This document shows, piece by piece, positions 8,584 through 17,554 of a stretch of DNA of 64,000 nt. Within the stretch, counting starts at the first letter, position 1. Each line of letters opens with the position of its first letter. A model generated the notes under the pieces. The model was not told the origin of the DNA. It ran no database searches and saw only the letters and a list, made by a program, of their open reading frames with translations. Made by a program: the position numbers and the translations under genes. Origin of the DNA: Myxococcota bacterium (lineage in GTDB: Bacteria; Myxococcota_A; UBA9160; UBA4427); assembly GCA_029243605.1 (NCBI GenBank), contig JAQWRT010000045.1, positions 86,629 to 150,628 of the forward strand. Direction: 5' to 3'.

Positions 8584-10134
8584 TCAGCTCGTGGAGTTGT
8601 CGCCCCCACCGGGCGTGATTCCCAATCTCTCGACTGACCGAACCAGGTCTTCAACTCGATAGGGCTTGGTCAGAAAAGCAACGCGCTTCGCGTCCTTGAC
8701 CATCTCGTGCAGGTCGATATCGGAGTGACCGCTAGAAATAAGAATCGCTATGCCGGGAAAGTGTAGACGAAGGTGTTCAAAGGTCTCTTCAAAACTGATA
8801 TCCGGCATCATAATATCAATAATGACCGCCGAGTAATCGCTCCCGCGCCATTCCAGAAACTCCTCGAGCTCCGCGCGTTTCACCGCTGTATCGACGGTAT
8901 AACCGGCATGCTCCAGACCCCTCCTGACTGTATCCAGCACGATCAACTCGTCATCGATCGCAAGAATTCGTCCAGCGCCCACTGAATTGAAATGCTCTTC
9001 GTCGGACGAGTCGGATGCCTCGACTTCTTCAGGGGCATGGGGCAACAGAACTCGGGCTTTCGTTCCCTTGCCTAAAATGCTTTCCAAGGTCAACTCGCCG
9101 CCATGGCTCGAGACTATCCCCTGGGCCGCCGCCAGCCCGAGGCCACGCCCCACTCCCTTCGTCGAGTAGAAAGGCTCGAATAGACGACTTCGATCGACAT
9201 TCTCAATCCCGCCGCCCTGATCCTCGACCTCAAGAGAAACGTAAGCCCCTGGCTCTAGAGAGCTGACTCGACCCCCCTGGTTGCTCTCGGGTTCGGGAAG
9301 AGTCACAACGCCGGTCCGCACGACGAGTTCGCCTCCCTCCGGAAGCATCGACTCCAAGCCGTTTCGGATTAGATTTAGAAACAACTGCCGAAAGCGTGCT
9401 GAATCACCCCAAACCACGGGCAGATTCTCGGTTAACTCCACCTTGACCAGCACTCTTGCATTGATGGATGAGCGCATCAAGCTCAGCGTTCCCTCGACGG
9501 TCTCGGTCAGATCCACTTTTTCGAGATGAGAGGACCCCCGACCGCAGTAGGCGCTCAATTGTTGGGTCAGAATCGCAGCGCGTTCAGCCGCCTCTTCGAC
9601 ATCCTCCAAAGCTTCACGAAAATCAGAAGCCTCATCGGGCCCCAAGCGCCTGGCATAACTCGAGTTTCCGAGAATACCGACCAAGAGATTATTGAAATCA
9701 TGAGCTATTCCCGAGGCCATGAGTCCGACGCCTTCAAGCCTCTGACCGTCGACGACCCTACCCTCCAAGCGTTCCCGCTCGAAAACAGAAATCCGGGCGA
9801 CCTCTTCGGCTTGCTTGGCGTTCCGAATCGCTTCGGTCATATCTGTCGCGGTCGATAGAAAGACATTCGAGCACATAAGGACGAATAGCGAACCGCCGAA
9901 GAAGATCGTCGACACCAACAGGTCCTTGGTGCCCGCCTCCTCCACTTGCAGCAGGTAGCGAAAGAACGCCAGGTAACCCACGAGAAAGCCAGAAATCATG
10001 AAGGCCAGAACCGCCCAATGCCAGCTTTTTCGAAAGTCTCTTGAGATCGAATAAACCAGTCGCAAATTCCGCAGCGAGAGCAGGAAGGCCCCGATCCCCA
10101 CCCCAACGAGAATGATCTCAAGAACCAAGAGCAC
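8584..10134 (-). CDS. Membrane-bound hybrid histidine kinase with C-terminal receiver
   Basis: A 516-residue signalling protein. Residues 1-98 hold three membrane segments with almost no extracytoplasmic domain. A short linker leads to a HisKA domain with phospho-acceptor His145 in GIAHDFNNLL. The HATPase domain follows (NLIRN N-box near 254-258, DQGGGI, FEPFYSTK, GRGLGLA). A receiver domain covers residues 389-505, with Asp394/Asp395, phospho-acceptor Asp440 (VIIDIMMP) and Lys490 (LTKPY). This is the PAS-less version of a kinase class common in deltaproteobacteria. No DNA-binding output is fused to it or encoded next to it, so the partner is unknown. The signal is probably sensed within or through the membrane. 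Confidence 0.9.
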   Translation of the reverse strand: MLLVLEIILVGVGIGAFLLSLRNLRLVYSISRDFRKSWHWAVLAFMISGFLVGYLAFFRYLLQVEEAGTKDLLVSTIFFGGSLFVLMCSNVFLSTATDMTEAIRNAKQAEEVARISVFERERLEGRVVDGQRLEGVGLMASGIAHDFNNLLVGILGNSSYARRLGPDEASDFREALEDVEEAAERAAILTQQLSAYCGRGSSHLEKVDLTETVEGTLSLMRSSINARVLVKVELTENLPVVWGDSARFRQLFLNLIRNGLESMLPEGGELVVRTGVVTLPEPESNQGGRVSSLEPGAYVSLEVEDQGGGIENVDRSRLFEPFYSTKGVGRGLGLAAAQGIVSSHGGELTLESILGKGTKARVLLPHAPEEVEASDSSDEEHFNSVGAGRILAIDDELIVLDTVRRGLEHAGYTVDTAVKRAELEEFLEWRGSDYSAVIIDIMMPDISFEETFEHLRLHFPGIAILISSGHSDIDLHEMVKDAKRVAFLTKPYRVEDLVRSVERLGITPGGGDNSTS

Positions 10135-10516
10135 ATCTCCTCGTCAGACGCTCCACAACGGATACCCCGACGCTGTCTCCAAGATAGCGAATCTCTGAAG
10201 TAGGAGAAATCTACCATGGCCCAACTCACCGGAGCCAAGAGAAGTCAGGCCTTGGGACCCACACCCGGTCGCGAAATCTGAGGCCTGAACCCAGACCGGA
10301 GCCACTGCTCCGCCTCGTTTTCTACCCTCGACCAAAACCCAACCCAGGGAATCGCGGATCCACGGGTCTGCGCCCCGGAAATAAATTGGGAACGCCGCCT
10401 TCTTCCCGGGGGAAGTGAACGGTGCAGCGTTCCGGGACACGAGTCGACGCTGCAGAGAGCCGTGGGCTTCTTCTCTCCCCAGCCGTCCAGAACCGGATGA
10501 GTCCAGTTTCCACTCC
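10135..10516. other. Intergenic gap without a convincing gene
   Basis: About 380 bases lie between the hybrid kinase gene and the tandem DUF1330-like gene, which point the same way. A 133-codon minus-strand frame spans it but has low-complexity, Arg/Gly/Ser-rich content, overlaps the 3' end of the next gene and lacks a ribosome site. It probably contains the kinase promoter. I see no RNA gene or repeat here. Confidence 0.5.
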
Positions 10517-11383
10517 TTAGAGGGCCCTCTTGTCGAAGCCCTCAAAGGGGGTCCCCGGAATAACGATGGCGTCGGAAATCCCAGCGTTCCTGTGCTTCGT
10601 ACTTCGAGAATGGCTCTGTCCCAGGATCATGTGTCTGAATGCCATCCGGGAAGGCCAGGCGACCAGGACAAGCTGTGACCATTGGCGGGCGAGAGGGTGA
10701 TCCGAGTCTCCGTTCAAAACCGCAACGGGCGTGGCGATCCAATAGAAATTTCCGCCACGACGGAAAACCTGAATCGCGGCCCTCCTCGCATAGCGCTCGT
10801 AGGCCGCGGCTCCGGAGGAGACCCTCTTGCCGTCATCCTCCCCATCTATCTGATATTCAGCCCGGCTCTTGAAACCGTGCAAGCTGACCATCGTGAACGG
10901 AGACCACTGTTTCGACTGATAGAAAGTCGATATTTGTGCTTGATCCGCACTCAATCCATCCAGCGAAACGTTCTTGGGGTAGTCGACCTCGGGAACCTCA
11001 CGAACTTTGATGGGGCGTAGCAATCGGATCAATCTGCCCGCCACCGAAATCATGCGGTGGACGAACCGTGAACTCGGGGTCAGGGCCATGACGAAGCTCG
11101 CTTGAAGGCCCATCTCAATATCAGAGTCGGATTTCGCCATGACTTCGATTGCAGCTTGCCGTGACGGATATTCCTCGATAATGAGCCTTTCGAAACTCAG
11201 AAAAGATCGGCCGTAGACAACGTCCAAAGCCCCAGCGTAGATACGCTCCCCTCCCACGTCCTCGATCCAGTGACGACTGGTCTCAAACCAGGCGTCGTGG
11301 AGGCTGGCGTTGCCTATCCGGAGAAAACGGACAATACCGACGCGATTACCGTCATCCCGTTCAAGAAAATTCTTGAAACGCAT
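10517..11383 (-). CDS. Tandem DUF1330-like (dimeric alpha-beta barrel) protein
   Basis: A 288-residue cytoplasmic protein with no signal peptide or membrane segment. Residues 12-101 look like a ferredoxin-type alpha+beta barrel of the DUF1330 kind: a strand, an amphipathic helix with ETSRHWIEDVGGERIYAG, then ERLIIEEYPSRQAAIEVM. Residues 162-255 repeat the plan: FTMVSLHGF, AYERYARRAAIQVFRRGG, then LVLVAWPSRMAFRHMI. The two units probably pair intramolecularly. Single-unit relatives are small proteins of unknown role. The ATG at 11383 is chosen, although a GTG at 11392 lies closer to GAGAAGG and is almost as good; an upstream TTG at 11419 is less likely. No function can be assigned. Confidence 0.6.
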   Translation of the reverse strand: MRFKNFLERDDGNRVGIVRFLRIGNASLHDAWFETSRHWIEDVGGERIYAGALDVVYGRSFLSFERLIIEEYPSRQAAIEVMAKSDSDIEMGLQASFVMALTPSSRFVHRMISVAGRLIRLLRPIKVREVPEVDYPKNVSLDGLSADQAQISTFYQSKQWSPFTMVSLHGFKSRAEYQIDGEDDGKRVSSGAAAYERYARRAAIQVFRRGGNFYWIATPVAVLNGDSDHPLARQWSQLVLVAWPSRMAFRHMILGQSHSRSTKHRNAGISDAIVIPGTPFEGFDKRAL

Positions 11384-11693
11384 TTCGTTCACGACGCCTT
11401 CTCTCCCACGGTTGGGCAATCAAACGACCATCTCGAATATCAGCATCAAAAGCCGGAGAGCGCAATCCAGCGTTTCCTGGCCAAGACCGCTTTTACCGGA
11501 TTCTTTTCCAGGAGGAGATAACGAGACTCTGGCGGGCCTAAGGGCTGGAGCGAACCCGGTCCCACCCTCGGATTGGCCGGAATTCACCGAAAAATGGGAA
11601 TTCTGGAAAAATCCCGGCCCCCATCGGGATTATAAATCGAGTAGGAGAACGGGACAGGCCCCCCCGTCTCCAGCATGTGCTACCCGGTAGAAG
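11384..11693. other. Divergent intergenic region with one perfect hairpin
   Basis: This 310-base gap separates the divergent DUF1330-like and MFS genes and should contain both promoters. It includes AATCCCG (11610-11616) and CGGGATT (11625-11631), a perfect 7-bp inverted repeat with an 8-base loop. On the minus strand the repeat is followed by TTTTCC. It may be a regulatory hairpin or operator. I found no small gene. Confidence 0.4.
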
Positions 11694-13166
11694 GTGGATC
11701 GACGAGCAGAGGGAGATGCGGAGCACGCGAGTTTAGGGACCCTATTCGCGTTCGGCACCGGATCTCTGGCGGTGGGCACGAAGAATATAATTTTCGGCTC
11801 TTGGCTGATGCTCTACTACAACCAAGTCCTGGGGATGAAGCCCTACCTCGCGGGACTCGCCCTGGCCATAGCCCTGGTCTTCGACGCCGTTAGCGATCCC
11901 CTGGTGGGAGCCTGGTCGGATCGGGTTCGAACTCGCTGGGGTCGACGACACCCGTTCATCTACATCAGCCTCCTGCCCTTCGCGGCCTCCATCTACGGGA
12001 TTCTTCAGCCCGTACCTGACCCTACCCAGTATGAGCTTTTCTTCCGGTTGCTCTTTTTCTCGGTGGCGGTGCGGGTCTCCATGACCTTCTACGATGTTCC
12101 AAGGAACGCGCTCGGGCCGGAACTCACCAAAGATTACGACCAGCGAACTCTGATGGTGGGTATCTCCACAGCTTTCGGCTGGCTGGGTGGAGCGGGCATT
12201 GCAGCAGTAGCTCTTGGACTGCTTTTCCCGGAGTCTCCCGGATATTCCCAATCCCGGGCCCTCCTAAACCCCGATGGCTACGCGAATCTGGCGGTGATTT
12301 CTGCCGTCGTCATTTTTGTCTCAGGCCTGATCTCTACCGTCGGGCTGCATCGGCAAATTCCCCACTTGCATGTTCCTGACAAGACCGAAAAAATCGAGGT
12401 TCGCAAGATCCTCAACGAAATCTTCGAGACGCTCTCGAACAGATCCTGGCTCGTCGTCTTTCTTGCCGGCCTAGTCTTTGCACTGTTCATCGGCCTGCAG
12501 TCTGGGACGGATCACTACTACAACATCTACTTCTGGCAGTGGGTCCCAGAGAAAATCAGCTCTTTTCCCATCGTCCAGGCGTTCGTCGCGATCATCTGCG
12601 GTTTTTCGGCCAGCGTGATTTCAAAAGGTCGGGAGAAGAAGAAAATCGCGGTCCGACTCTTTTCCGCAAGCGTCGTACTCGGCCCCCTCCCCGTCGGCCT
12701 TCGGCTCATGGACGGTATGTTTTCGTTCTCGACTTTTCCCGCCAACGGAACGGATTTCCTCTGGTGGACGATGCTGCTCCACAGCTGCACGATGATCGTG
12801 CTGGCAACCACCGGATTCATCCTCATCGGTTCGATGGTGGCGGACATCGTCGAGGAAAGTCAGGCGGAGACCGGGAGGCGAAGCGAAGGGTTGCTGAATG
12901 CCGGCCCCGCACTCGCTCAAAAGACCATGAGTGCCGGGGGTGTTCTGATCACCGGCATCATCCTTTCGGCCTTCGGCTTCGACGTCCCCAATCCGAGCGT
13001 CGAATCGATGCAAGAACCCATGACCAAACTAGCGACCGCTCATCTGATTCTCGGCATGACCCTACCCGTTATTTCGACGTTCCTGATCTCGAAATATACG
13101 ATTACGCGATCGGATCACGAGAAGCGGGTTCGAGAGCTCGGTTATTCCTCAGACGATCAGCCCTAG
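11694..13166 (+). CDS. MFS transporter of the GPH (glycoside-pentoside-hexuronide) type
   Basis: A 490-residue inner-membrane protein with about 12 membrane helices. The loop between helices 2 and 3 reads DAVSDPLVGAWSDRVRTRWGRRHP, the hallmark of MFS_2/GPH sugar:cation symporters (D-x-x-x-DP and SDR with a following GRRRP-like stretch). Similar proteins move glycosides, uronic acids or, in some lineages, lipids. A GTG start at 11694 follows GAAG, and the protein begins a few residues before helix 1. It is followed at short distance by the GT92-like gene on the same strand. Substrate is unknown; a sugar or glycoside is the conservative reading. Confidence 0.83.
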   Translation: MDRRAEGDAEHASLGTLFAFGTGSLAVGTKNIIFGSWLMLYYNQVLGMKPYLAGLALAIALVFDAVSDPLVGAWSDRVRTRWGRRHPFIYISLLPFAASIYGILQPVPDPTQYELFFRLLFFSVAVRVSMTFYDVPRNALGPELTKDYDQRTLMVGISTAFGWLGGAGIAAVALGLLFPESPGYSQSRALLNPDGYANLAVISAVVIFVSGLISTVGLHRQIPHLHVPDKTEKIEVRKILNEIFETLSNRSWLVVFLAGLVFALFIGLQSGTDHYYNIYFWQWVPEKISSFPIVQAFVAIICGFSASVISKGREKKKIAVRLFSASVVLGPLPVGLRLMDGMFSFSTFPANGTDFLWWTMLLHSCTMIVLATTGFILIGSMVADIVEESQAETGRRSEGLLNAGPALAQKTMSAGGVLITGIILSAFGFDVPNPSVESMQEPMTKLATAHLILGMTLPVISTFLISKYTITRSDHEKRVRELGYSSDDQP

Positions 13167-13259
13167 CCCCAAAAGTCGTTCACAAGCCCCGCGAAGAGCG
13201 AAAGCCTCATCCCAACGAAAACTCTGGAATGGCAACTCGTATGCTAGCGTCCGCAGGCC

Positions 13260-14066
13260 ATGAAACACCGACTCACCATCGCCGCCATCTTCAAGCACGA
13301 GAACCCCTACCTTCGTGAGTGGATCGAATACCACCGAATGGTGGGTTTCGATCATTTCTACCTCTACGACAACGATGGCGGAGAGGATGCCCAATCGATT
13401 CTCCAGCCCTATGTCGAGCTCGGAATCGTTACCCGGCACCCCTGGCTCCACTTCGATGGCTCAAAGCATGATCGCCCCACTCATTTCTTCGGGCAGGACA
13501 AGAATCACCTCGCTTTCGGACACGCCGCCCGGAACTATCGTAGTCAGTTCGAGTGGATCCTGAAAATCGACATCGACGAGTTTCTGGTCCCGCTCGAAGG
13601 CGAAGATTTACGCCCGATCATCGCCCGCTACACCGAAGACCCCAGGATCCGTGGCATTCGCATCCCCCGAATCGATTTCGGATTTTCTGGCCATCGGGAC
13701 AGGCCACCAGGGCTCGTGATCGAATCCTACACACAGCGAGAAGCCGAAAACTCAGATCACAAAGATCTAGCGCGGGGCGCTTACCTCACCAACAACGCTT
13801 ACTCGAATAGTGCCCACAGTTGGCACTATCGTCTATTGAGCTTGGGACGAACTGTCAAAGAGAGCGACGTCTCAGACATGCGCGTGAACCACTATTACAC
13901 CAAATCTCTCGAGGAATGCCTGCTTCGACAAAACATGATGCAGACACGCCCCGTATCTGAAGAGCAGTTCAATCGGCAAAACGATGGACTCAATGTCAGC
14001 TCTGACAACAGCATGCTCCGCTTTCTTCCCGAACTGAAGAAACGCCTCTCGGCGCCACCTCGCTAA
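13260..14066 (+). CDS. GT92/DUF23-like glycosyltransferase
   Basis: A 268-residue soluble protein. The N-terminus has FKHENPYLREWIEYHRMVGF and then FYLYDND, the conserved start of the Glyco_tranf_2_4/GT92 group. ILKIDIDEFLVP (residues 100-111) supplies the D-x-D-E-F metal-binding motif. In bacteria these enzymes usually modify surface polysaccharides or teichoic-like polymers; eukaryotic GT92 members add galactose. The start at 13260 gives the usual family N-terminus, though no strong ribosome site is visible. The gene lies between an MFS transporter and a DUF3604 gene on the same strand. Donor sugar is unknown. Confidence 0.78.
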   Translation: MKHRLTIAAIFKHENPYLREWIEYHRMVGFDHFYLYDNDGGEDAQSILQPYVELGIVTRHPWLHFDGSKHDRPTHFFGQDKNHLAFGHAARNYRSQFEWILKIDIDEFLVPLEGEDLRPIIARYTEDPRIRGIRIPRIDFGFSGHRDRPPGLVIESYTQREAENSDHKDLARGAYLTNNAYSNSAHSWHYRLLSLGRTVKESDVSDMRVNHYYTKSLEECLLRQNMMQTRPVSEEQFNRQNDGLNVSSDNSMLRFLPELKKRLSAPPR

Positions 14067-14106
14067 CCAAGGTTCTCCCCGAGTACCCGAATTATTGGAG
14101 ATATCG

Positions 14107-16341
14107 ATGCGCTCTCAATGGAAATGGTATGGCCTGATACTGCTGATTTTGGCGGCGGGTATTATCTACGCATCGGGCAAGGGTGCTTTCGTGCCGACTC
14201 CCAGGGCTGGTTCTCCCGAGGCACTTGCACAGAGCCCCGAAAGCATTGCCCTTCGTGGCCGCAAAGTCAGCGAGGCCGCGCGAGCGATCGGAGTCGCCAC
14301 ACCCAAACAAATTCTCTTCGGTGATTTGCATGTTCACACCACGTTCTCCTTCGATGCTTTTCAACTGAGCCTTCCCATGGCGGGAGGAGAAGGCGCTCAT
14401 CCGGTAGCTGATGCCTGCGATTACGCGCGGCATTGCGCAGCCCTCGACTTCTGGTCGATCAACGACCACGGCATCACCCTGACGCCGCGTCGATGGGCCG
14501 AAACCGTAGAGTCAATTCGGGAGTGCAATGAAGTTAGCGGTGACGGAGACAACCCCGATCTGGTCAGCTTCCTGGGATGGGAGTGGACTCAGGTCGGCCC
14601 CACTCCCGAAGAACACTGGGGTCATAAAAATGTGATCCTTCGCGACCTCGAGGACGAGGCGATTCCGACGCGCCCCATCACCGCGGGCCTACCCCCGGGA
14701 GCCCCGGGGATAGAAGACGCCATGCCCTCTCCGTTCTTGATGGGACTCTACGCCCTGGCGACGTCTTCGGGGGGCGGGGACGAGTTAGTGGAGTATACGG
14801 CGGAAATTTCTGGCATCCCCCGATGCCCCGACGGAGTCCCGGTCCGCGACCTCCCGAGTGATTGCATTGAAGCAGCCCCGACGCCTGCCCAGCTCTTCGA
14901 CAAGCTCGACGAATGGGGTCACGCTGCCATGGTCATCCCGCATGGAACGGCATGGGGGTTCTATACGCCGCCCGGATCTTCTTGGGACAAGCAACTGACT
15001 TCGGAGCAACATGACCCGAAATGGCAACGGATCATCGAGATTTACTCCGGGCACGGAAACTCTGAGGAGTATCGACCCTTCAGTGAAATCAGCATTGCCG
15101 CTGATGGAAGTCGAAGTTGCCCCGCGCCCAACAACAACTATCTCCCCGCCTGTTGGCGAGCCGGCGAAATCATCGAAGAAAGGTGTCTCATCGAAGGCAC
15201 GGATAGCGCCGTGTGCCAAGAACGAGCGACGGAAGCACGTCAGTTTTTCGTAGATGCCGAGCGCAATGGTGGTCCGACGGTTGTCCCCGGAACGACGGTG
15301 GCCGACTGGCAGGACGCGGGCCAGTGTCGGGACTGTTTTCAATCTGCCTTCAATCTCAGACCGCGCAGTACCGCCCAATATATTCTTGCACTGGGCCGAG
15401 ATGGTGCGGAGAATGACGCAGATCAGTTCCGCTTCGGTGTCATCGCCTCGAGCGACAACCATTCTGCTCGACCTGGCACAGGTTATAAGGAGGTCGCTCG
15501 CGATGAATTTACCGAGGCTCGCTTCTCAAATTTCGCAGACACGCCGCTGGGCGATGGGGAGGAGCGCGAGCCCGCAGCGACCGCAGAACCCATGGACACG
15601 ACCTATACACCCGCAATATTTTCTATATTCGAAACTGAACGCGGGGCATCCTTCTTCCTCACTGGCGGACTTGCCGCGGTCCATTCCCAGGGAAGAAGTC
15701 GCGAGGACATTTGGGATGCATTGCAGAGGCGGGAGGTGTACGGAACCAGTGGGCCTAGAACTCTTCTCTGGTTCGATCTTCTGAACTCCCCGGGAGGCGC
15801 CTCTCTGCCCATGGGAAGCGAGGTCGCGCTTGGGACAAATCCAATTTTCCAGGTACGAGCAGTTGGCTCTTTCGAACAGAAGCCAGGCTGCCCCGCCGAT
15901 ACCATCAACGCGATGGACACCGACCGTATCGCCCGACTCTGCCAGGGCGAATGCTACAACCCGGGCGATCGACGGCGAGCGATCAGCCGCATCGAGGTGG
16001 TTCGGATTCGGCCTCAAAAAAATGCACAAGAAGAAATCAGCGCTCTGGTGGAGGACCCCTGGCAGGTTTTCCCCTGCCCGGGCGGGACCGAGGGCTGCCG
16101 GGTTGCCTTCACGGACCCCGATTTTGAGCGCTCGGGTCGCGATGCACTCTATTATGTTCGCGCCATCGAGGAGGGGAGTCTGGCCATCGGAGCCGACCCT
16201 CTCGGATGCGCGAACTCGGCGGATGAGCGCTGCACAGAGATCAGCGCCTGCTCCAGCCTTCCCGATTCAGAGGAATGTCTGGCAGAGACCGAACAAAGGG
16301 CCTGGTCTTCACCCATCTTTGTCGGGCAGCAGGAAAGCTGA
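14107..16341 (+). CDS. DUF3604 protein (PHP-like metal hydrolase fold), copy 1
   Basis: A 744-residue protein with one N-terminal membrane anchor (residues 7-23) followed by an extracytoplasmic body. ILFGDLHVHTTFS (residues 69-81) and SINDHG (117-122) are metal-binding motifs like those of PHP-domain phosphoesterases, and VIPHGTAWGF, YSGHGN and SSDNH supply further candidate ligands. The second half contains several Cys pairs, consistent with oxidised, exported protein. The ATG at 14107 is used because GGAG lies 7 bases upstream; a TTG at 14095 is the alternative. A paralogue with the same block order is encoded at 45570-47837. DUF3604 has no settled biochemical role; a metal-dependent hydrolase is the best inference. 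Confidence 0.85.
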   Translation: MRSQWKWYGLILLILAAGIIYASGKGAFVPTPRAGSPEALAQSPESIALRGRKVSEAARAIGVATPKQILFGDLHVHTTFSFDAFQLSLPMAGGEGAHPVADACDYARHCAALDFWSINDHGITLTPRRWAETVESIRECNEVSGDGDNPDLVSFLGWEWTQVGPTPEEHWGHKNVILRDLEDEAIPTRPITAGLPPGAPGIEDAMPSPFLMGLYALATSSGGGDELVEYTAEISGIPRCPDGVPVRDLPSDCIEAAPTPAQLFDKLDEWGHAAMVIPHGTAWGFYTPPGSSWDKQLTSEQHDPKWQRIIEIYSGHGNSEEYRPFSEISIAADGSRSCPAPNNNYLPACWRAGEIIEERCLIEGTDSAVCQERATEARQFFVDAERNGGPTVVPGTTVADWQDAGQCRDCFQSAFNLRPRSTAQYILALGRDGAENDADQFRFGVIASSDNHSARPGTGYKEVARDEFTEARFSNFADTPLGDGEEREPAATAEPMDTTYTPAIFSIFETERGASFFLTGGLAAVHSQGRSREDIWDALQRREVYGTSGPRTLLWFDLLNSPGGASLPMGSEVALGTNPIFQVRAVGSFEQKPGCPADTINAMDTDRIARLCQGECYNPGDRRRAISRIEVVRIRPQKNAQEEISALVEDPWQVFPCPGGTEGCRVAFTDPDFERSGRDALYYVRAIEEGSLAIGADPLGCANSADERCTEISACSSLPDSEECLAETEQRAWSSPIFVGQQES

Positions 16342-16404
16342 AAGCGACCGAGCAGCCAACTAAGGCCAAGCGACTCGACTTAAAACGGTGCCATCGCTCG
16401 CGCG

Positions 16405-16785
16405 TCATTTTCTCGAGGCGTCAAAACTCCAGATTCCTGACCCCTCGGCTGAGATGAAGAGGAACGCGAAGCAATAGAGAACTGCCAGTTCACCCCCATT
16501 TTCCTGGGGGAGAAATGCGGTCGTTCCGTGAGCCATCCAATAAGCGGCCGCCATCAACCCGCTGGCTAGAAAAGCCGCCCAATGGGTCATGAAGCCAATC
16601 GCGATCATAAGGCCGGCCACGATTTCGATGGGCCCTGCGATATAGGTTATGAAGTCTGGAGTTTCGGGACGAACATCGAGGATGATCCCAAATTTTTGTG
16701 CCCCATGTAATGCGAACAGAAGTCCGAGAACGATTCGAAGAAGCGCATAAACCTGGGGCCGAAAAGAGGACATGAAGTGGGTCAT
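16405..16785 (-). CDS. DoxX family membrane protein
   Basis: A 126-residue protein with four membrane helices. YALLRIVLGLLFALHGAQK and GPIEIVAGLMIAIG are the standard DoxX sequence blocks. Characterised relatives include a subunit associated with terminal quinol oxidase and redox-stress proteins, but most are unassigned. The ATG at 16785 is well supported by AAGGAGG 7 bases upstream. It lies downstream of the GST gene (gap about 107 bases) and converges on DUF3604 copy 1. A link to thiol or redox homeostasis is suggested by the GST neighbour only. Confidence 0.85.
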   Translation of the reverse strand: MTHFMSSFRPQVYALLRIVLGLLFALHGAQKFGIILDVRPETPDFITYIAGPIEIVAGLMIAIGFMTHWAAFLASGLMAAAYWMAHGTTAFLPQENGGELAVLYCFAFLFISAEGSGIWSFDASRK

Positions 16786-16892
16786 TATTACCTCCTTGGA
16801 TTTATTGTTCGGGGCCAACTCAACTCGCCCGGTATAAAGGATCGCTAGCAAAAATCCAAGCGATCAAGGGCTATCAGGGCAGTGAGCCCCCA

Positions 16893-17552
16893 CTAATTCC
16901 CTCGTAGATGCGCTGCCGAAGGCGGATAATTTCGAGCGAAGGCTTGAACATAGGGCTCTCGCCGCGAAATTGATTGCTTATATCTAACCAGAAGAGGGGA
17001 GATCTCGAGGCCGACAACCTGTGCCCACCCCAGGCAGGTCTCCAGGAGAAGGTCAGCCGCTGAAAATTCGTCGCCCATGAGAAAAGGGCGGCCATCATCA
17101 AGGCGACGGTCCATCTCGCCCACCTGGCGTAGGAAATACTCTCCGGCGGATCTCACCGCCACCGGCGATGCACCATAGACCTCGGGAAGTCCGCCATGCC
17201 TGCGGATGATGTAGAGGACGGCGTCGAGTTCCGTCAGTGTGAAGAAGCAGAGATCATCGAAGACAGCCCGCTCTGGAGTCCCCGACAGAGGGGCCAGGCT
17301 GCGGCTGTCTCGGTAATGATCGGCAAGGTAGAAAACAATGGCTCCACTCTCGCCGATCACTAGCTCTCCATCTTCAAAAACCGGAACCTTGCCGCGCTGA
17401 TTGAGCGATTGGAAAGCCTCCCCCTCCATGCCTTCAGTGCGCGGGAGAATTTCCTGAAATTCGTAGTCGAGGCCGAGCTCGGCGAGCATCCAATGCGCCC
17501 GCATGGTTCTGGGCGTCCCCACGCCCCAGACTTTTCGTCCGCTGGTCACCAC
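16893..17552 (-). CDS. Glutathione S-transferase family protein
   Basis: A 219-residue cytoplasmic protein of standard GST length. The N-terminal thioredoxin-fold half has TPRTMRAHWMLAELGLDYE, then GKVPVFEDGELVIGESGAIVFYLADHY, the cis-Pro and glutathione-binding ESxAI region. The C-terminal half is all helical, with FSAADLLLETCLGW matching the conserved N-capping box (ADxxL). It conjugates or transfers glutathione to an unidentified electrophile. The start is a GTG at 17552 that lies two bases after the stop of the CoA-transferase gene, so the two are almost certainly one transcript. Confidence 0.88.
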   Translation of the reverse strand: MVTSGRKVWGVGTPRTMRAHWMLAELGLDYEFQEILPRTEGMEGEAFQSLNQRGKVPVFEDGELVIGESGAIVFYLADHYRDSRSLAPLSGTPERAVFDDLCFFTLTELDAVLYIIRRHGGLPEVYGASPVAVRSAGEYFLRQVGEMDRRLDDGRPFLMGDEFSAADLLLETCLGWAQVVGLEISPLLVRYKQSISRREPYVQAFARNYPPSAAHLRGN

Positions 17553-17554
17553 TC

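Noticed and set aside
10144..10545. A 133-codon minus-strand frame in the gap after the kinase
   Set aside because: No ribosome site, low-complexity composition, and overlap with the 3' end of the DUF1330-like gene.
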